DNA of 6,490 bases, from assembly GCA_003694905.1 (NCBI GenBank), contig RFJM01000367.1:1-6490 (forward strand), in the 5' to 3' direction. A program made the position numbers and the translations under genes. The notes beneath the pieces are model-generated. The model was not told the DNA's origin, searched no databases, and saw only the letters and a list, made by a program, of their open reading frames with translations. This document shows, piece after piece, positions 1 through 6,448 of the stretch. Source of the stretch: Caldilineae bacterium. GTDB taxonomy: Bacteria; Chloroflexota; Anaerolineae; J102. Position 1 is the first letter of the stretch. Every line of letters begins with the position of its first letter.

Positions 1-101
1 GGGGTGGGGTGAGAAAAAGGGGCCGCCAGCGTTCTGTGAATGAGGAACGCGGCGGCCAACATGAGGAGCGGGATGGGCCAGAAGATAAGGGGAAGCAACA
101 C
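1..101 (-). CDS. N-terminus of a probable membrane protein, cut by the window edge
   Basis: A minus-strand frame opens with GTG at 101-99, 8 nt after the stop of the GT2 gene, and stays open to the edge (33 codons). It reads VLLPLIFWPIPLLMLAAAFL and then IHRTLAAPFSHPT. That is one hydrophobic stretch of about 22 residues followed by a basic/polar segment, which is what a first membrane helix or signal anchor looks like. An in-frame ATG at 62-60 is the alternative start. Neither start has a recognisable Shine-Dalgarno sequence, so the start is uncertain. The close spacing suggests co-transcription with the GT2 gene. The product cannot be identified; a membrane glycosyltransferase or other envelope protein would suit the context, but that is inference only. 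Confidence 0.4.
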   Translation of the reverse strand, partial: MLLPLIFWPIPLLMLAAAFLIHRTLAAPFSHPT

Positions 102-109
102 GTGGGCGG

Positions 110-1624
110 TCAGGGGATGCCGTCCCCCGAATGGACGGGTCTGGTGAGTCCGGTGGGGTGGGGCCGGTGGCCGGCTGTGAGGGCGTATTCGTTCAGGCTC
201 TGGAAGAAAACGGCGCCGCTGCCCAGGAGATAGAGCAGAGGCAGGGGCGCGAGATGCCACTGGCGAGAGACGATAATGGTCGTCAAGGTAGCAAAGGCAT
301 AGAGGAAGACGGCGGCTTCGGGCAGCATGTCGGGCCAGCCGGCCTCTTCGGGCATGGCCAGGCGTGGGGAACCGCGGCCTTGTTTGGGGGTGCGGTTGAA
401 GGCGCCACCCTTTTGGCTCAGGCCGGCCAGGGCGGCCTTGGCCACGGTGGGGGAAAGGCCCAGAGAGAAGAGGGCCAGGATAGGAAGTTGCCAGAGGCGG
501 CGCAGGCCGGTCACGCCGTCCAACCGGTACTGGGCCAGGGCAAACATAAGGAAGGGTGCGGCCGAGATGAAGGAGGAAAGGTAGCCAACAAAGGGCAGGG
601 GCACGCTCTGTTCGGGCAGCAGGGCCAGGGGCAGGGTGAGCACCAGCAAAAGGAGCAGGGGTATGACCATGAGATAGCCGCCGAGATGGACCAGGGCGTA
701 GAGGCGTTGGCTCAGGGGGCGGTTGCTGCGCAGAATATGCCGGGCGAGCTTTCGCAGTGTCTGCACAGAGCCCTTGGCCCAGCGATGCTGCTGCCTTTTG
801 TAGCTGGTGAGCATGGGAGGGAGTTCGGCGGGGGCTTCGATGCGGTCGATGTAGGCGCCACGCCAGCCCGCGAGCTGGGCGCGGTAGGAGAGGTCCAGGT
901 CTTCGGTGACGGTATCGCTGGTCCAGCCACCGGCCTGTTCGATGGCCCGGCGGCGCCAGATGCCGCCGCTACCGTTGAAGTTCTGCATGAAGCCGGAAGC
1001 GGAACGAGCCTGTTGCTCGACGACAAAGTGGCCGTCCAGAGCAATGCCCTGGGCCGCGGCTATCAGGTTTTGAGAACGGTTGAGGTGTCCCCAACGGGTC
1101 TGGACAAAGGCGAGCTCGGGATGGGCGAGCAAGGCCGGGATGGTGCGCCGCAGCCAGTCAGGGCCCGGCACGAAGTCGGCATCGAAGATGGCGATGAATT
1201 CGCCGCGGGCATAGGGGAGGGCAGAGGCCAGGGCCCCGGCCTTGTAGCCACTGCGCTCTCCGCGGCGGTGGTGGCTGATGTCGAGCCCGCGCTCGCGTCT
1301 GAGATGGGCGATGTGTCGGGCCAGGATGGCGGTGGTATGGTCGGTGGAATCGTCCAGGACCTGGATCTGCAGTCTGTCCGCCGGATAGTCCAGGTTGGCT
1401 ACGGCGGTCACCACCCTTTCGGCCACGCGTGGTTCGTTGTAGATGGGTAGCTGTACGGTGACGGTGGGCCACTCGTCCGGCTGCGCCGAGACGTAGGCCC
1501 AGTCGTGGCGCCGACGATGGAAGAGGAAGAGCAGCACCGACAGGAGTATGAAGCCCCCATACAGCATGAGCAGAATGCCGATGATCTGGTAGAGGATGGG
1601 TACGACGATGGGGAGTGAGCTCAT
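110..1624 (-). CDS. Membrane-bound family 2 glycosyltransferase, cellulose/mannan synthase-like
   Basis: This 504-residue protein has the layout of processive GT2 synthases: N-terminal membrane segment (about residues 6-35), cytosolic GT-A domain (about 50-290), then membrane helices near 311-336, 345-366, 378-400 and a hydrophobic C-terminal stretch 438-475. The full catalytic set is visible: VLDDSTD (89-95), the DAD metal/UDP site (148-150), the TED catalytic-base motif (240-242) and QQHRW (278-282), the QxxRW acceptor motif. Such enzymes add hexoses from nucleotide sugars to a beta-linked chain at the inner membrane. No PilZ domain is present, so no c-di-GMP control of the BcsA type is evident. 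It most resembles the CESA A2/CslA-like branch, but the sugar (glucose, mannose or other) cannot be read from the sequence. ATG at 1624 is preferred over an in-frame TTG at 1645, because TTG would add seven residues and sit almost on the predicted transcript start. The gene has its own upstream promoter. Confidence 0.9.
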   Translation of the reverse strand: MSSLPIVVPILYQIIGILLMLYGGFILLSVLLFLFHRRRHDWAYVSAQPDEWPTVTVQLPIYNEPRVAERVVTAVANLDYPADRLQIQVLDDSTDHTTAILARHIAHLRRERGLDISHHRRGERSGYKAGALASALPYARGEFIAIFDADFVPGPDWLRRTIPALLAHPELAFVQTRWGHLNRSQNLIAAAQGIALDGHFVVEQQARSASGFMQNFNGSGGIWRRRAIEQAGGWTSDTVTEDLDLSYRAQLAGWRGAYIDRIEAPAELPPMLTSYKRQQHRWAKGSVQTLRKLARHILRSNRPLSQRLYALVHLGGYLMVIPLLLLLVLTLPLALLPEQSVPLPFVGYLSSFISAAPFLMFALAQYRLDGVTGLRRLWQLPILALFSLGLSPTVAKAALAGLSQKGGAFNRTPKQGRGSPRLAMPEEAGWPDMLPEAAVFLYAFATLTTIIVSRQWHLAPLPLLYLLGSGAVFFQSLNEYALTAGHRPHPTGLTRPVHSGDGIP

Positions 1625-1688
1625 GGTATTCTCTAGACAAAGCAAGATGCAACGCGCCTTTCTACCGAAGGACGTTGCACCTTGTCAA
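1625..1688 (-). promoter_or_regulatory. Predicted promoter of the GT2 gene with inverted repeat
   Basis: In the 125-bp gap between the M20 hydrolase and the GT2 gene, the minus strand has a perfect -35 box TTGACA (1688-1683), an 18-bp spacer and a -10-like TAGAAA (1664-1659, 4 of 6 consensus). The start point would fall near 1652, giving a leader of about 28 nt before the ATG at 1624. A weak ribosome site (TAGAGA) precedes that ATG. The 7-bp arms TGCAACG (1648-1654) and CGTTGCA (1673-1679) flank the -10 region and could be an operator. No intrinsic terminator was seen in this gap, so read-through from the upstream genes is also likely. Confidence 0.5.
1648..1679. repeat. 7-bp perfect inverted repeat bracketing the -10 region
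   Basis: TGCAACG at 1648-1654 is matched by its exact reverse complement CGTTGCA at 1673-1679 with 18 bp between. One arm lies in the -10/-35 spacer and the other just downstream of the predicted start point, with centres 25 bp apart. Such spacing suits either a dimeric repressor or no function at all. The core hexamer GCAACG also turns up by chance elsewhere in the window, for example inside the M20 gene, so significance is limited. Confidence 0.4.
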
Positions 1689-1749
1689 ATGACGAGGGGC
1701 CTGGACACGGTAGTGGATGAATCGGGGGCGGCGGAAGCGCTGTGCGAGG

Positions 1750-2985
1750 TCAGGGATGCGGCAGGTGATGGAGGAGGTCGACGGCCAGGTTGGCATAGGC
1801 TACCGCAGCGGTATGGATGTCCTCCAGGCGGATAGATTCATCGGCGGTGTGGGCTAGACGATCGTCACCGGGGCCGAAGCCGATGGTGGGAATGCCGGCG
1901 GTGCCCATGGTGTAGGTGCCATCGGTGGAGAAGGCCCACACGCCCACGGTCGGGCGCCGTCCCAGCGTCTGCTCGAGGGAGTTGATGGTGTGGGTGAGGA
2001 GGGGATGGTCTTCGGGCATGAGCCAGGCGGGATATACCTCCGGGCCTTCGGTGCTGTAGCCGGTATAGCTGGTGGTCCGGTAGTACCCGGTCTGGACTTC
2101 GCCGCGGATGTTTTCGCGACGCAAAAGGGCTTCGATTTCGGCCAGCGCCCGCGAAGCCGTCTCGCCCAGAGTCAGGCGTCTGTCGATGATCAGGTCACAG
2201 CGATCGGGGATGACGTTGCGGCCGCCGGCCACGGAACTGAGATGGGTGACGGCAATGGTGCCCTGTCCCAAAACGGCATCGGTCATGAGATTGGAATTGA
2301 GCAGCTCGATGCCGAAGATGACGCGCGCGGCGCTGTAGAGGGCATTCTCTCCCTGTTGGGGTGCAGAGGCATGACAGGAGCGCCCGAAGGTGGAGAGACG
2401 GATCTCCATGCGGCCACGATGACCGCGCGCGATCTGTAGGTTGGTGGGTTCACCCAGGATCACCCAGTGAGGCCGGATGCCCTCTTCCTCCACCAGCACC
2501 CGCATGGCCATACCCTCGGTGGGTTCTTCCTGCACGACCGCGGCGACGATGACCTCGCCGGGTAGGTCGATCTGATGCCGGGCAAGGAGGCCGATCCCGT
2601 GGACCATGGCTGCCAGCGCGCCCTTCATATCCGCGGCGCCCCGGCCGTAGAGGCGGCCCTGCTCGATCTCGGCGCCGTAGGGGTCGTGGGTCCAGGCGCC
2701 CGGATCGCCGATGTCTACGGTGTCCATGTGGGCGTTGAAGAGCAGGATGGGCCCGCCGGGACGGCCGCAGCGGCCGATGACGTTGCCGATGCGATCGACG
2801 CGCACGCCGGGATAGCCCAGATCGCGCATTTCTGCCGCCACCATACGGGCGACGGCCGATTCTTGCCCCGAGAGGCTGGGAGTCTGGACCAGGCGTTTGA
2901 GGAAATCGATGCAGGCCTGGGCTCGGGTCTCGTCCCAATGGGAGCGCTGAAAGCGAGGTGTGAGGGCAGGAGAGCTGGGTGCCAT
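1750..2985 (-). CDS. M20-family metallohydrolase (YgeY/DapE/ArgE-like amidohydrolase)
   Basis: Zinc-dependent deacylase or peptidase of the M20 family, cytosolic, with no signal peptide or membrane segment. Residue numbers below count from the longer start at 3027. The di-metal site is complete: H100 and D102 in HMDTV, D133 in GAADMKGA, catalytic E167 and ligand E168 in QEEP, E193 in GEP, and H393 in LAHT. The lid/dimerisation region carries RGHRGRMEIR, CHASAP and IDRRLTLGET. FSTDG (366-370) and GFGPG (383-387) are close to those of the YgeY 'selenium metabolism-linked' hydrolases, the nearest subgroup I recognise. The substrate cannot be deduced; N-acyl amino acids or dipeptides are typical of the family. 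Two starts are possible. ATG at 2985 has AAGGA at 2997-2993 with 7-nt spacing and is chosen here (411 residues). ATG at 3027 overlaps the upstream stop as TGATG and adds 14 residues outside the conserved domain. The gene lies third in a run of polysaccharide genes. Confidence 0.9.
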   Translation of the reverse strand: MAPSSPALTPRFQRSHWDETRAQACIDFLKRLVQTPSLSGQESAVARMVAAEMRDLGYPGVRVDRIGNVIGRCGRPGGPILLFNAHMDTVDIGDPGAWTHDPYGAEIEQGRLYGRGAADMKGALAAMVHGIGLLARHQIDLPGEVIVAAVVQEEPTEGMAMRVLVEEEGIRPHWVILGEPTNLQIARGHRGRMEIRLSTFGRSCHASAPQQGENALYSAARVIFGIELLNSNLMTDAVLGQGTIAVTHLSSVAGGRNVIPDRCDLIIDRRLTLGETASRALAEIEALLRRENIRGEVQTGYYRTTSYTGYSTEGPEVYPAWLMPEDHPLLTHTINSLEQTLGRRPTVGVWAFSTDGTYTMGTAGIPTIGFGPGDDRLAHTADESIRLEDIHTAAVAYANLAVDLLHHLPHP

Positions 2986-2992
2986 GGTCTTT

Positions 2993-2997
2993 TCCTT
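2993..2997 (-). promoter_or_regulatory. Ribosome binding site favouring the inner ATG of the M20 gene
   Basis: AAGGA on the minus strand lies 7 nt before the ATG at 2985-2983. The competing ATG at 3027 has only GGAGAAGG ending 9 nt upstream, within the last codons of the preceding gene. The inner start also removes a poorly conserved-looking 14-residue extension, but translational coupling through TGATG leaves the outer start possible. Confidence 0.5.
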
Positions 2998-3026
2998 GGA
3001 TCCGGGAGGGATGCGGAGAGAGAACA

Positions 3027-4454
3027 TCAGTAAGCGCCTTCTCCCATCAGGACTTTGGGCAGGGTGCGGAGGATGATGCTGATGTCGAGGGAGAGGGACC
3101 AGTTCTCGACGTAGTAGATGTCGAGCAGTACCATTTCATCGAAGCTAAGGTTGGAGCGGCCGGACACCTGCCAGAGGCCGGTAATGCCGGGGAGGACTTC
3201 CAGACGCTTTCGGTGCCACGGTTCATAGGCGGCGACTTCTTCGGGCAGGGCGGGGCGGGGGCCGACGACGCTCATGTCGCCGCGCAGAACGTTGAACATC
3301 TGCGGCAGCTCATCCAGGCTGAACCGGCGCAGGATCCGTCCCACACGAGTCATGCGGGGATCGTCACGGATCTTGAAGAGGGGACCGTCGGCTTCGTTGA
3401 GTTCGGCGAGAGCTGGGCGCAGGGCCTCGGCCTCGCTGACCATGGAGCGGAATTTATAGGTTTTGAAGATGACCCCGTTGCGCCCCACGCGCTCCTGGAC
3501 GAAGATGGCCGGCCCGGGCGAGTCGAGCTTGATGGCCAGGGCGATGATGCCCATAAGGGGCAGGGCTATGATCATGGCCAGCAGCGTGATGGTCACGTCG
3601 ACAAGGCGCTTGAGGACAAATTGAGGCCGCGACATGGTGGTGGATTTGGTGCCCAGCAGGGGAATGCCGTCCAGGATTTCCACGTCTACCCGATCCAGCG
3701 AGAGTTGCAGGACGTCGGGTACGATGCGGGCACGGACATTCTGGCGTTCGCAGTGGCTCAGCACGCTCATGATACGGCGGTGGTACTGCCAGGGCAGGGT
3801 TATGATGACTTCATCGACCTGGTTTTCGACGAGCGATTGGGGCAGGTTATCGATGCCGCCCAGAGCGTGGAAAGGTCCCAGATCTCGCTGGCCTTTGGCG
3901 GGGTTGTCGTCCAGGAAGCCGAGGACTTCGTAGCCCAGTTCGGGGCGTGCCAGGAGGGCACGCATGATGGCGCGGCTTACCTCACCTGCACCGACGAGGA
4001 GAATACGCCGGGCTCCGTAGCCACGACGGCGCAGGCTTTTCATGACCTGACGGTAGACCAGACGATTGAAAGCCGCCAGCACCAGGATGAGAAAGCCGGC
4101 AATGAGATAGACAAACCGTGAATGATAGGGGGGCTGCAGGATGTAGTTGGCCACCATGAGAATGATAGTCACGGTGGTGGTGGCGTTGAGCAGTCGATAG
4201 AATTCGTTGAGAAAGCTGGTGCCCCGCGGGAGTCGGTAGATGCCCTCCAGATAGTAGGCAAAGACAATCAAGGCCGCAGTCAGCAAGGAGACTTTGAAGT
4301 AGAAGCCGAAGCCGGTATAGAACGCCGGGTCGACGGCCCGGTACCACTCCAGCTCGTAGCGGACGTACCAGGCCAGGAAGAAGGCGAGGATCACAGCCAG
4401 CACGTCGGCCAGGGCCAGGAAGACCCGGTTGTAACGCAGGAGACGCTCAGTCAT
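3027..4454 (-). CDS. Polyprenyl-phosphate glycosyl-1-phosphate transferase initiating exopolysaccharide synthesis
   Basis: This 475-residue protein transfers a sugar-1-phosphate from a nucleotide sugar to undecaprenyl phosphate at the inner membrane, the first step of lipid-linked surface polysaccharide assembly. Four N-terminal membrane helices (about 10-31, 52-72, 90-106, 113-129) are followed by a Rossmann-like domain (RILLVGAGEVSRAI 150-163; GFLDDNP 179-185). The bacterial sugar-transferase domain has KRLVDV (282-287), a membrane helix or re-entrant segment at 286-307, QERVGRNG (320-327), KTYKFRSM (331-338), SLDELPQ with the catalytic Asp-Glu pair D381-E382, GPRP (398-401), and GITGLWQVSGRS near the C-terminus. 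This is the standard WbaP/EpsE-type large phosphoglycosyl transferase. Its sugar (glucose or galactose are common) is not determinable. ATG at 4454 is chosen: it has GAGG at 4463-4460 with 5-nt spacing and gives the usual MTERLLRYNRV start. The start overlaps the upstream GT4 gene by 8 bp, indicating coupled translation. Confidence 0.95.
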   Translation of the reverse strand: MTERLLRYNRVFLALADVLAVILAFFLAWYVRYELEWYRAVDPAFYTGFGFYFKVSLLTAALIVFAYYLEGIYRLPRGTSFLNEFYRLLNATTTVTIILMVANYILQPPYHSRFVYLIAGFLILVLAAFNRLVYRQVMKSLRRRGYGARRILLVGAGEVSRAIMRALLARPELGYEVLGFLDDNPAKGQRDLGPFHALGGIDNLPQSLVENQVDEVIITLPWQYHRRIMSVLSHCERQNVRARIVPDVLQLSLDRVDVEILDGIPLLGTKSTTMSRPQFVLKRLVDVTITLLAMIIALPLMGIIALAIKLDSPGPAIFVQERVGRNGVIFKTYKFRSMVSEAEALRPALAELNEADGPLFKIRDDPRMTRVGRILRRFSLDELPQMFNVLRGDMSVVGPRPALPEEVAAYEPWHRKRLEVLPGITGLWQVSGRSNLSFDEMVLLDIYYVENWSLSLDISIILRTLPKVLMGEGAY

Positions 4455-5613
4455 GGGTGCCTCGTAATGCGCGCGTGTAGACGGCAGCCGTGTCGGCAGC
4501 AGTCGTGTGCCAGCGAAACCGTTGTGCACGACGAAGCCCGGCTTCCCGCAACCGCATCTGTTCCTCGGGGTGGTCTAGTACCGTCGCCATCAGCTCGGCC
4601 AGGGTGTGGGGATCGTCGGGGTCCACCAGCAAGGCGGCATCGCCCGCGACCTCGGGGAGGCTGGAGACCGAGGAGGTGATCACCGGGAGACCACAGGCCA
4701 TGGCTTCGGCCACCGGCAGACCAAAGCCTTCGTAGCGTGAGGGATAGACAAAAAGTGTCGCGGCGTTGTACAGCCAGGGCAGGGTTTCCGCGGGGACAAA
4801 GCCCAGGAAGTGAACGAACGGGGTCAGCTCGAGGGCCTCGACCTGGGCAAAGATGGTATCGTAGTACCACCCTTTGCCACCGCCGATGAGCAAAGGCAAG
4901 GGCCGGTCGCTCATCCTGCGGTACTGGGCATACGCTTGCAGAAGCATGACATGGTTCTTACGAGGTTCGAGGGTGCCGAGCGTGAGGATGAATGCCTCGG
5001 GCCATCCGGCCCGTCGTCGGTAAGCGGCCACCTCTTCGTCAGGAAGGGGGTGGTAGCGCGTGTCTACGCCGTTGTAGACGACATCGATCTTGCCCGCGGG
5101 AATCCGCAACAGCCGTTGCAGGTCCAGGGCCGTTGCCTCGGAAACGGCAATGACGCGGCGGGCGCGGCGACAGCTCAGGGCGGTGATGCGAGAGAGGTAA
5201 AGCCGATTGCTCGCGGGAAAGGAGGCAGGAAAGCGGATGAAGCTGAGGTCGTGAACGGTGACGACGGCGGGGATGGGGGCCAGCAAGGGAGTGGCATAGG
5301 CCAGGCCGTGGATCAGATCGAGCCGGTGCCGCCGTGCCTGAAACGGCAAGGCACACTGCTCCCACAGGATGCGCGGGCCCGGTGTGTGGGTGGGCAGGAG
5401 AGGGCGGTGGATGGTCACCCCGGCCGGGGGACGGTAGGCAGGGTCGCGCACAAAAGCGAGATAGCGAAAATGCGTCGCCTGCGCGGGCAGATTGTCCAGC
5501 AGGTGCAGGCAGTAGGTATGGATGCCGGCGCTGCGGTAGCTCTGGCGCAGGGAAAGAAGGGTGGCCAGCAGGCCGATACAGGCCGCGCTCGTGGGAAGTG
5601 AGAAAATGGACAC
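4447..5613 (-). CDS. GT4-family glycosyltransferase (GT-B fold, group 1)
   Basis: This 388-residue cytosolic or membrane-associated retaining glycosyltransferase probably adds a hexose, often mannose in this family, to the lipid-linked intermediate. The N-terminal half carries the acceptor domain with SYRSAGIHTY (25-34), HDLSFIRFP (121-129) and VSEAT (157-161). The C-terminal half has GTLEPRKN (213-220), YPSRYEGFGLP (290-300) and the EX7E motif E295/E303 in EGFGLPVAE, which contacts the nucleotide-sugar donor. The conserved N-terminal strand begins around residue 12 (CIGLLATLLS), so about ten extra residues precede it. The start is GTG at 5613-5611. An in-frame TAA four codons upstream, within the TATAAT element, rules out a longer start, and no Shine-Dalgarno sequence precedes it. 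It is the first gene of the polysaccharide run, and its end overlaps the next gene by 8 bp. Acceptor and linkage are unknown. Confidence 0.93.
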   Translation of the reverse strand: MSIFSLPTSAACIGLLATLLSLRQSYRSAGIHTYCLHLLDNLPAQATHFRYLAFVRDPAYRPPAGVTIHRPLLPTHTPGPRILWEQCALPFQARRHRLDLIHGLAYATPLLAPIPAVVTVHDLSFIRFPASFPASNRLYLSRITALSCRRARRVIAVSEATALDLQRLLRIPAGKIDVVYNGVDTRYHPLPDEEVAAYRRRAGWPEAFILTLGTLEPRKNHVMLLQAYAQYRRMSDRPLPLLIGGGKGWYYDTIFAQVEALELTPFVHFLGFVPAETLPWLYNAATLFVYPSRYEGFGLPVAEAMACGLPVITSSVSSLPEVAGDAALLVDPDDPHTLAELMATVLDHPEEQMRLREAGLRRAQRFRWHTTAADTAAVYTRALRGTHD

Positions 5614-5650
5614 CGTTGCGTATTATATGCCAGGCCGCGGCGCGGACCAA
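5614..5650 (-). promoter_or_regulatory. Predicted promoter of the polysaccharide operon, giving a near-leaderless mRNA
   Basis: The minus strand has a perfect TATAAT (5627-5622) preceded at 17 bp by TTGGTC (5650-5645), a weak -35 with three consensus bases. With a usual 6-7 nt distance the transcript would start at about 5615, only 0-2 nt before the GTG at 5613. The 8 nt between the -10 box and GTG are ACGCAACG, with no ribosome binding sequence. An 11-bp palindrome CCGCGCCGCGG (5645-5635) fills much of the spacer. An A/T hexamer this good stands out in GC-rich DNA, and its place just after a terminator supports a real promoter. Confidence 0.65.
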
Positions 5651-5694
5651 CTTGATCTGTAGGGCCGGTTACTCCTGCCGCGAAAGGCACAGAT

Positions 5695-5728
5695 AACAAA
5701 ACGGGGCTGCTCGATCTGAACAGTCCCG
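5695..5728 (-). terminator. Intrinsic terminator downstream of the jag gene
   Basis: On the minus strand CGGGACTGTTC (5728-5718) pairs with GAGCAGCCCCG (5712-5702) around a 5-nt loop AGATC. The 11-bp stem has one A-C mismatch and one G-T wobble. It is followed at once by TTTTGTT (5701-5695). This is a classic Rho-independent terminator. It lies about 75 nt after the jag stop and ends before the promoter of the polysaccharide operon, marking the transcription-unit boundary. Confidence 0.85.
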
Positions 5729-5803
5729 CATGGTAGGTGCCGGGTAAAGATGGGTTGCGGCGCAGGCATGAACATAGGGATCCGCGGCGACCCCAGCCGG
5801 GCA

Positions 5804-6448
5804 TCAGGTGGGTATAATGGTGACTTTGCGGTTCTCGCCTTCACCGATGCTCTGCGTGGTGACGTCGTCTCGGTCACGCAGGGCCAGATGGATGAGCCGC
5901 CGCTCGCGGGCAGGCATGGCCTCGAGCACGACGGTGCGCCCCTCGCGCACGGCCCGATCGGCCATGTTGATGGCCAGCCGTTCCAAGGTCCGGGCACGAC
6001 GCTGTTTGTAGTTCTCCACATCCACTTCGATGCGAGGCCAGGCGTGGGTGTGCCGATTGACATAGAGTCGCACCAGGTGCTGCACGGCGTCCAGGGTTTC
6101 GCCCCGACGGCCGATGAGGATGCTCAGGTCTTCTCCCTCGATGTTGAGCAGATAGAGAGGGGCTTCATCAGGGTCGGTGACCTCCACCCGCGTGCGTACT
6201 CGCGTCTTGAGCCCCATGTGCCGCAAGAGTTCCTGCAGGAAGTCCACACACAATTGGATGACTTCGTCTACCTCTTCAAGGGAGGCGACGGCAGGGGGCT
6301 CTTCGGTCACGGATGGGGCGCTTTCGGGCACAGGAGTCGAGGCAGGGGCTTGATCGACGGCACTCGGCTCGGACTCAGGTTCTGCTGGGGGGGCGGCGTC
6401 CGGCCGGGGGTGGGCCTGCTGTGGTTGGTGGCGAGGGGTGATGCTCAC
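5804..6448 (-). CDS. jag: Jag/KhpB-type RNA-binding protein (KH and R3H domains)
   Basis: This 214-residue cytosolic protein is of the SpoIIIJ-associated Jag (KhpB/EloR) family, single-strand nucleic-acid binders linked in Firmicutes to control of cell elongation and division. Residues 1-55 are a low-complexity Pro/Ala/Glu/Ser segment, probably disordered. The KH-like domain spans about 58-142, with the GxxG loop IGRRGE (112-117). The R3H domain spans about 145-212, with the R183-x3-H187 motif in RERRLIHLAL. The usual folded Jag_N domain is not recognisable. The start is GTG at 6448-6446, overlapping the stop of the upstream frame as GTGA, so translation is probably coupled; no good Shine-Dalgarno sequence lies at normal distance. 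In many genomes the order is rnpA-yidC-jag, often followed by mnmE. Here a terminator follows and no mnmE is present. Confidence 0.92.
   Translation of the reverse strand: MSITPRHQPQQAHPRPDAAPPAEPESEPSAVDQAPASTPVPESAPSVTEEPPAVASLEEVDEVIQLCVDFLQELLRHMGLKTRVRTRVEVTDPDEAPLYLLNIEGEDLSILIGRRGETLDAVQHLVRLYVNRHTHAWPRIEVDVENYKQRRARTLERLAINMADRAVREGRTVVLEAMPARERRLIHLALRDRDDVTTQSIGEGENRKVTIIPT

Noticed and set aside
1..175. G-rich runs such as GGGGTGGGGTG at the window edge and GGTGGGGTGGGG near 160
   Set aside because: They are short and lie in coding DNA for proline-rich stretches; spacing is not regular enough to claim a G-quadruplex or repeat.
131..1450. Long plus-strand open frame of 439 codons opposite the GT2 gene
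   Set aside because: It is antisense to a gene with all GT2 motifs. Its translation is Gly/Gln/Glu/Ala-rich without recognisable domains, as expected from the complement of GC-rich codons.
1625..1645. TTG start adding seven residues to the GT2 protein
   Set aside because: The TTG codon would lie only a few bases after the predicted transcript start, leaving no room for a ribosome site, and the ATG at 1624 starts directly before the membrane segment.
2979..4121. Long plus-strand open frame of 380 codons opposite the phosphotransferase gene
   Set aside because: It is antisense to a clear sugar-transferase gene. The Asp/Gly/His/Gln-rich translation shows no family features and no upstream promoter or ribosome site was seen.
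4455..4529. 25-residue N-terminal extension of the phosphotransferase
   Set aside because: It lies wholly inside the GT4 gene. The ATG at 4454 has a good GAGG site and gives the expected short cytosolic lead before the first membrane helix.
5625..5778. Short minus-strand frame starting MFMPAPQPIF in the gap between jag and the GT4 gene
   Set aside because: It runs straight through the intrinsic terminator and the promoter, its composition is not protein-like, and no ribosome site precedes it.
5813..5818. Plus-strand TATAAT near the 3' end of jag
   Set aside because: The bases 17 bp upstream are C-rich with no -35 resemblance, and only antisense frames lie downstream.
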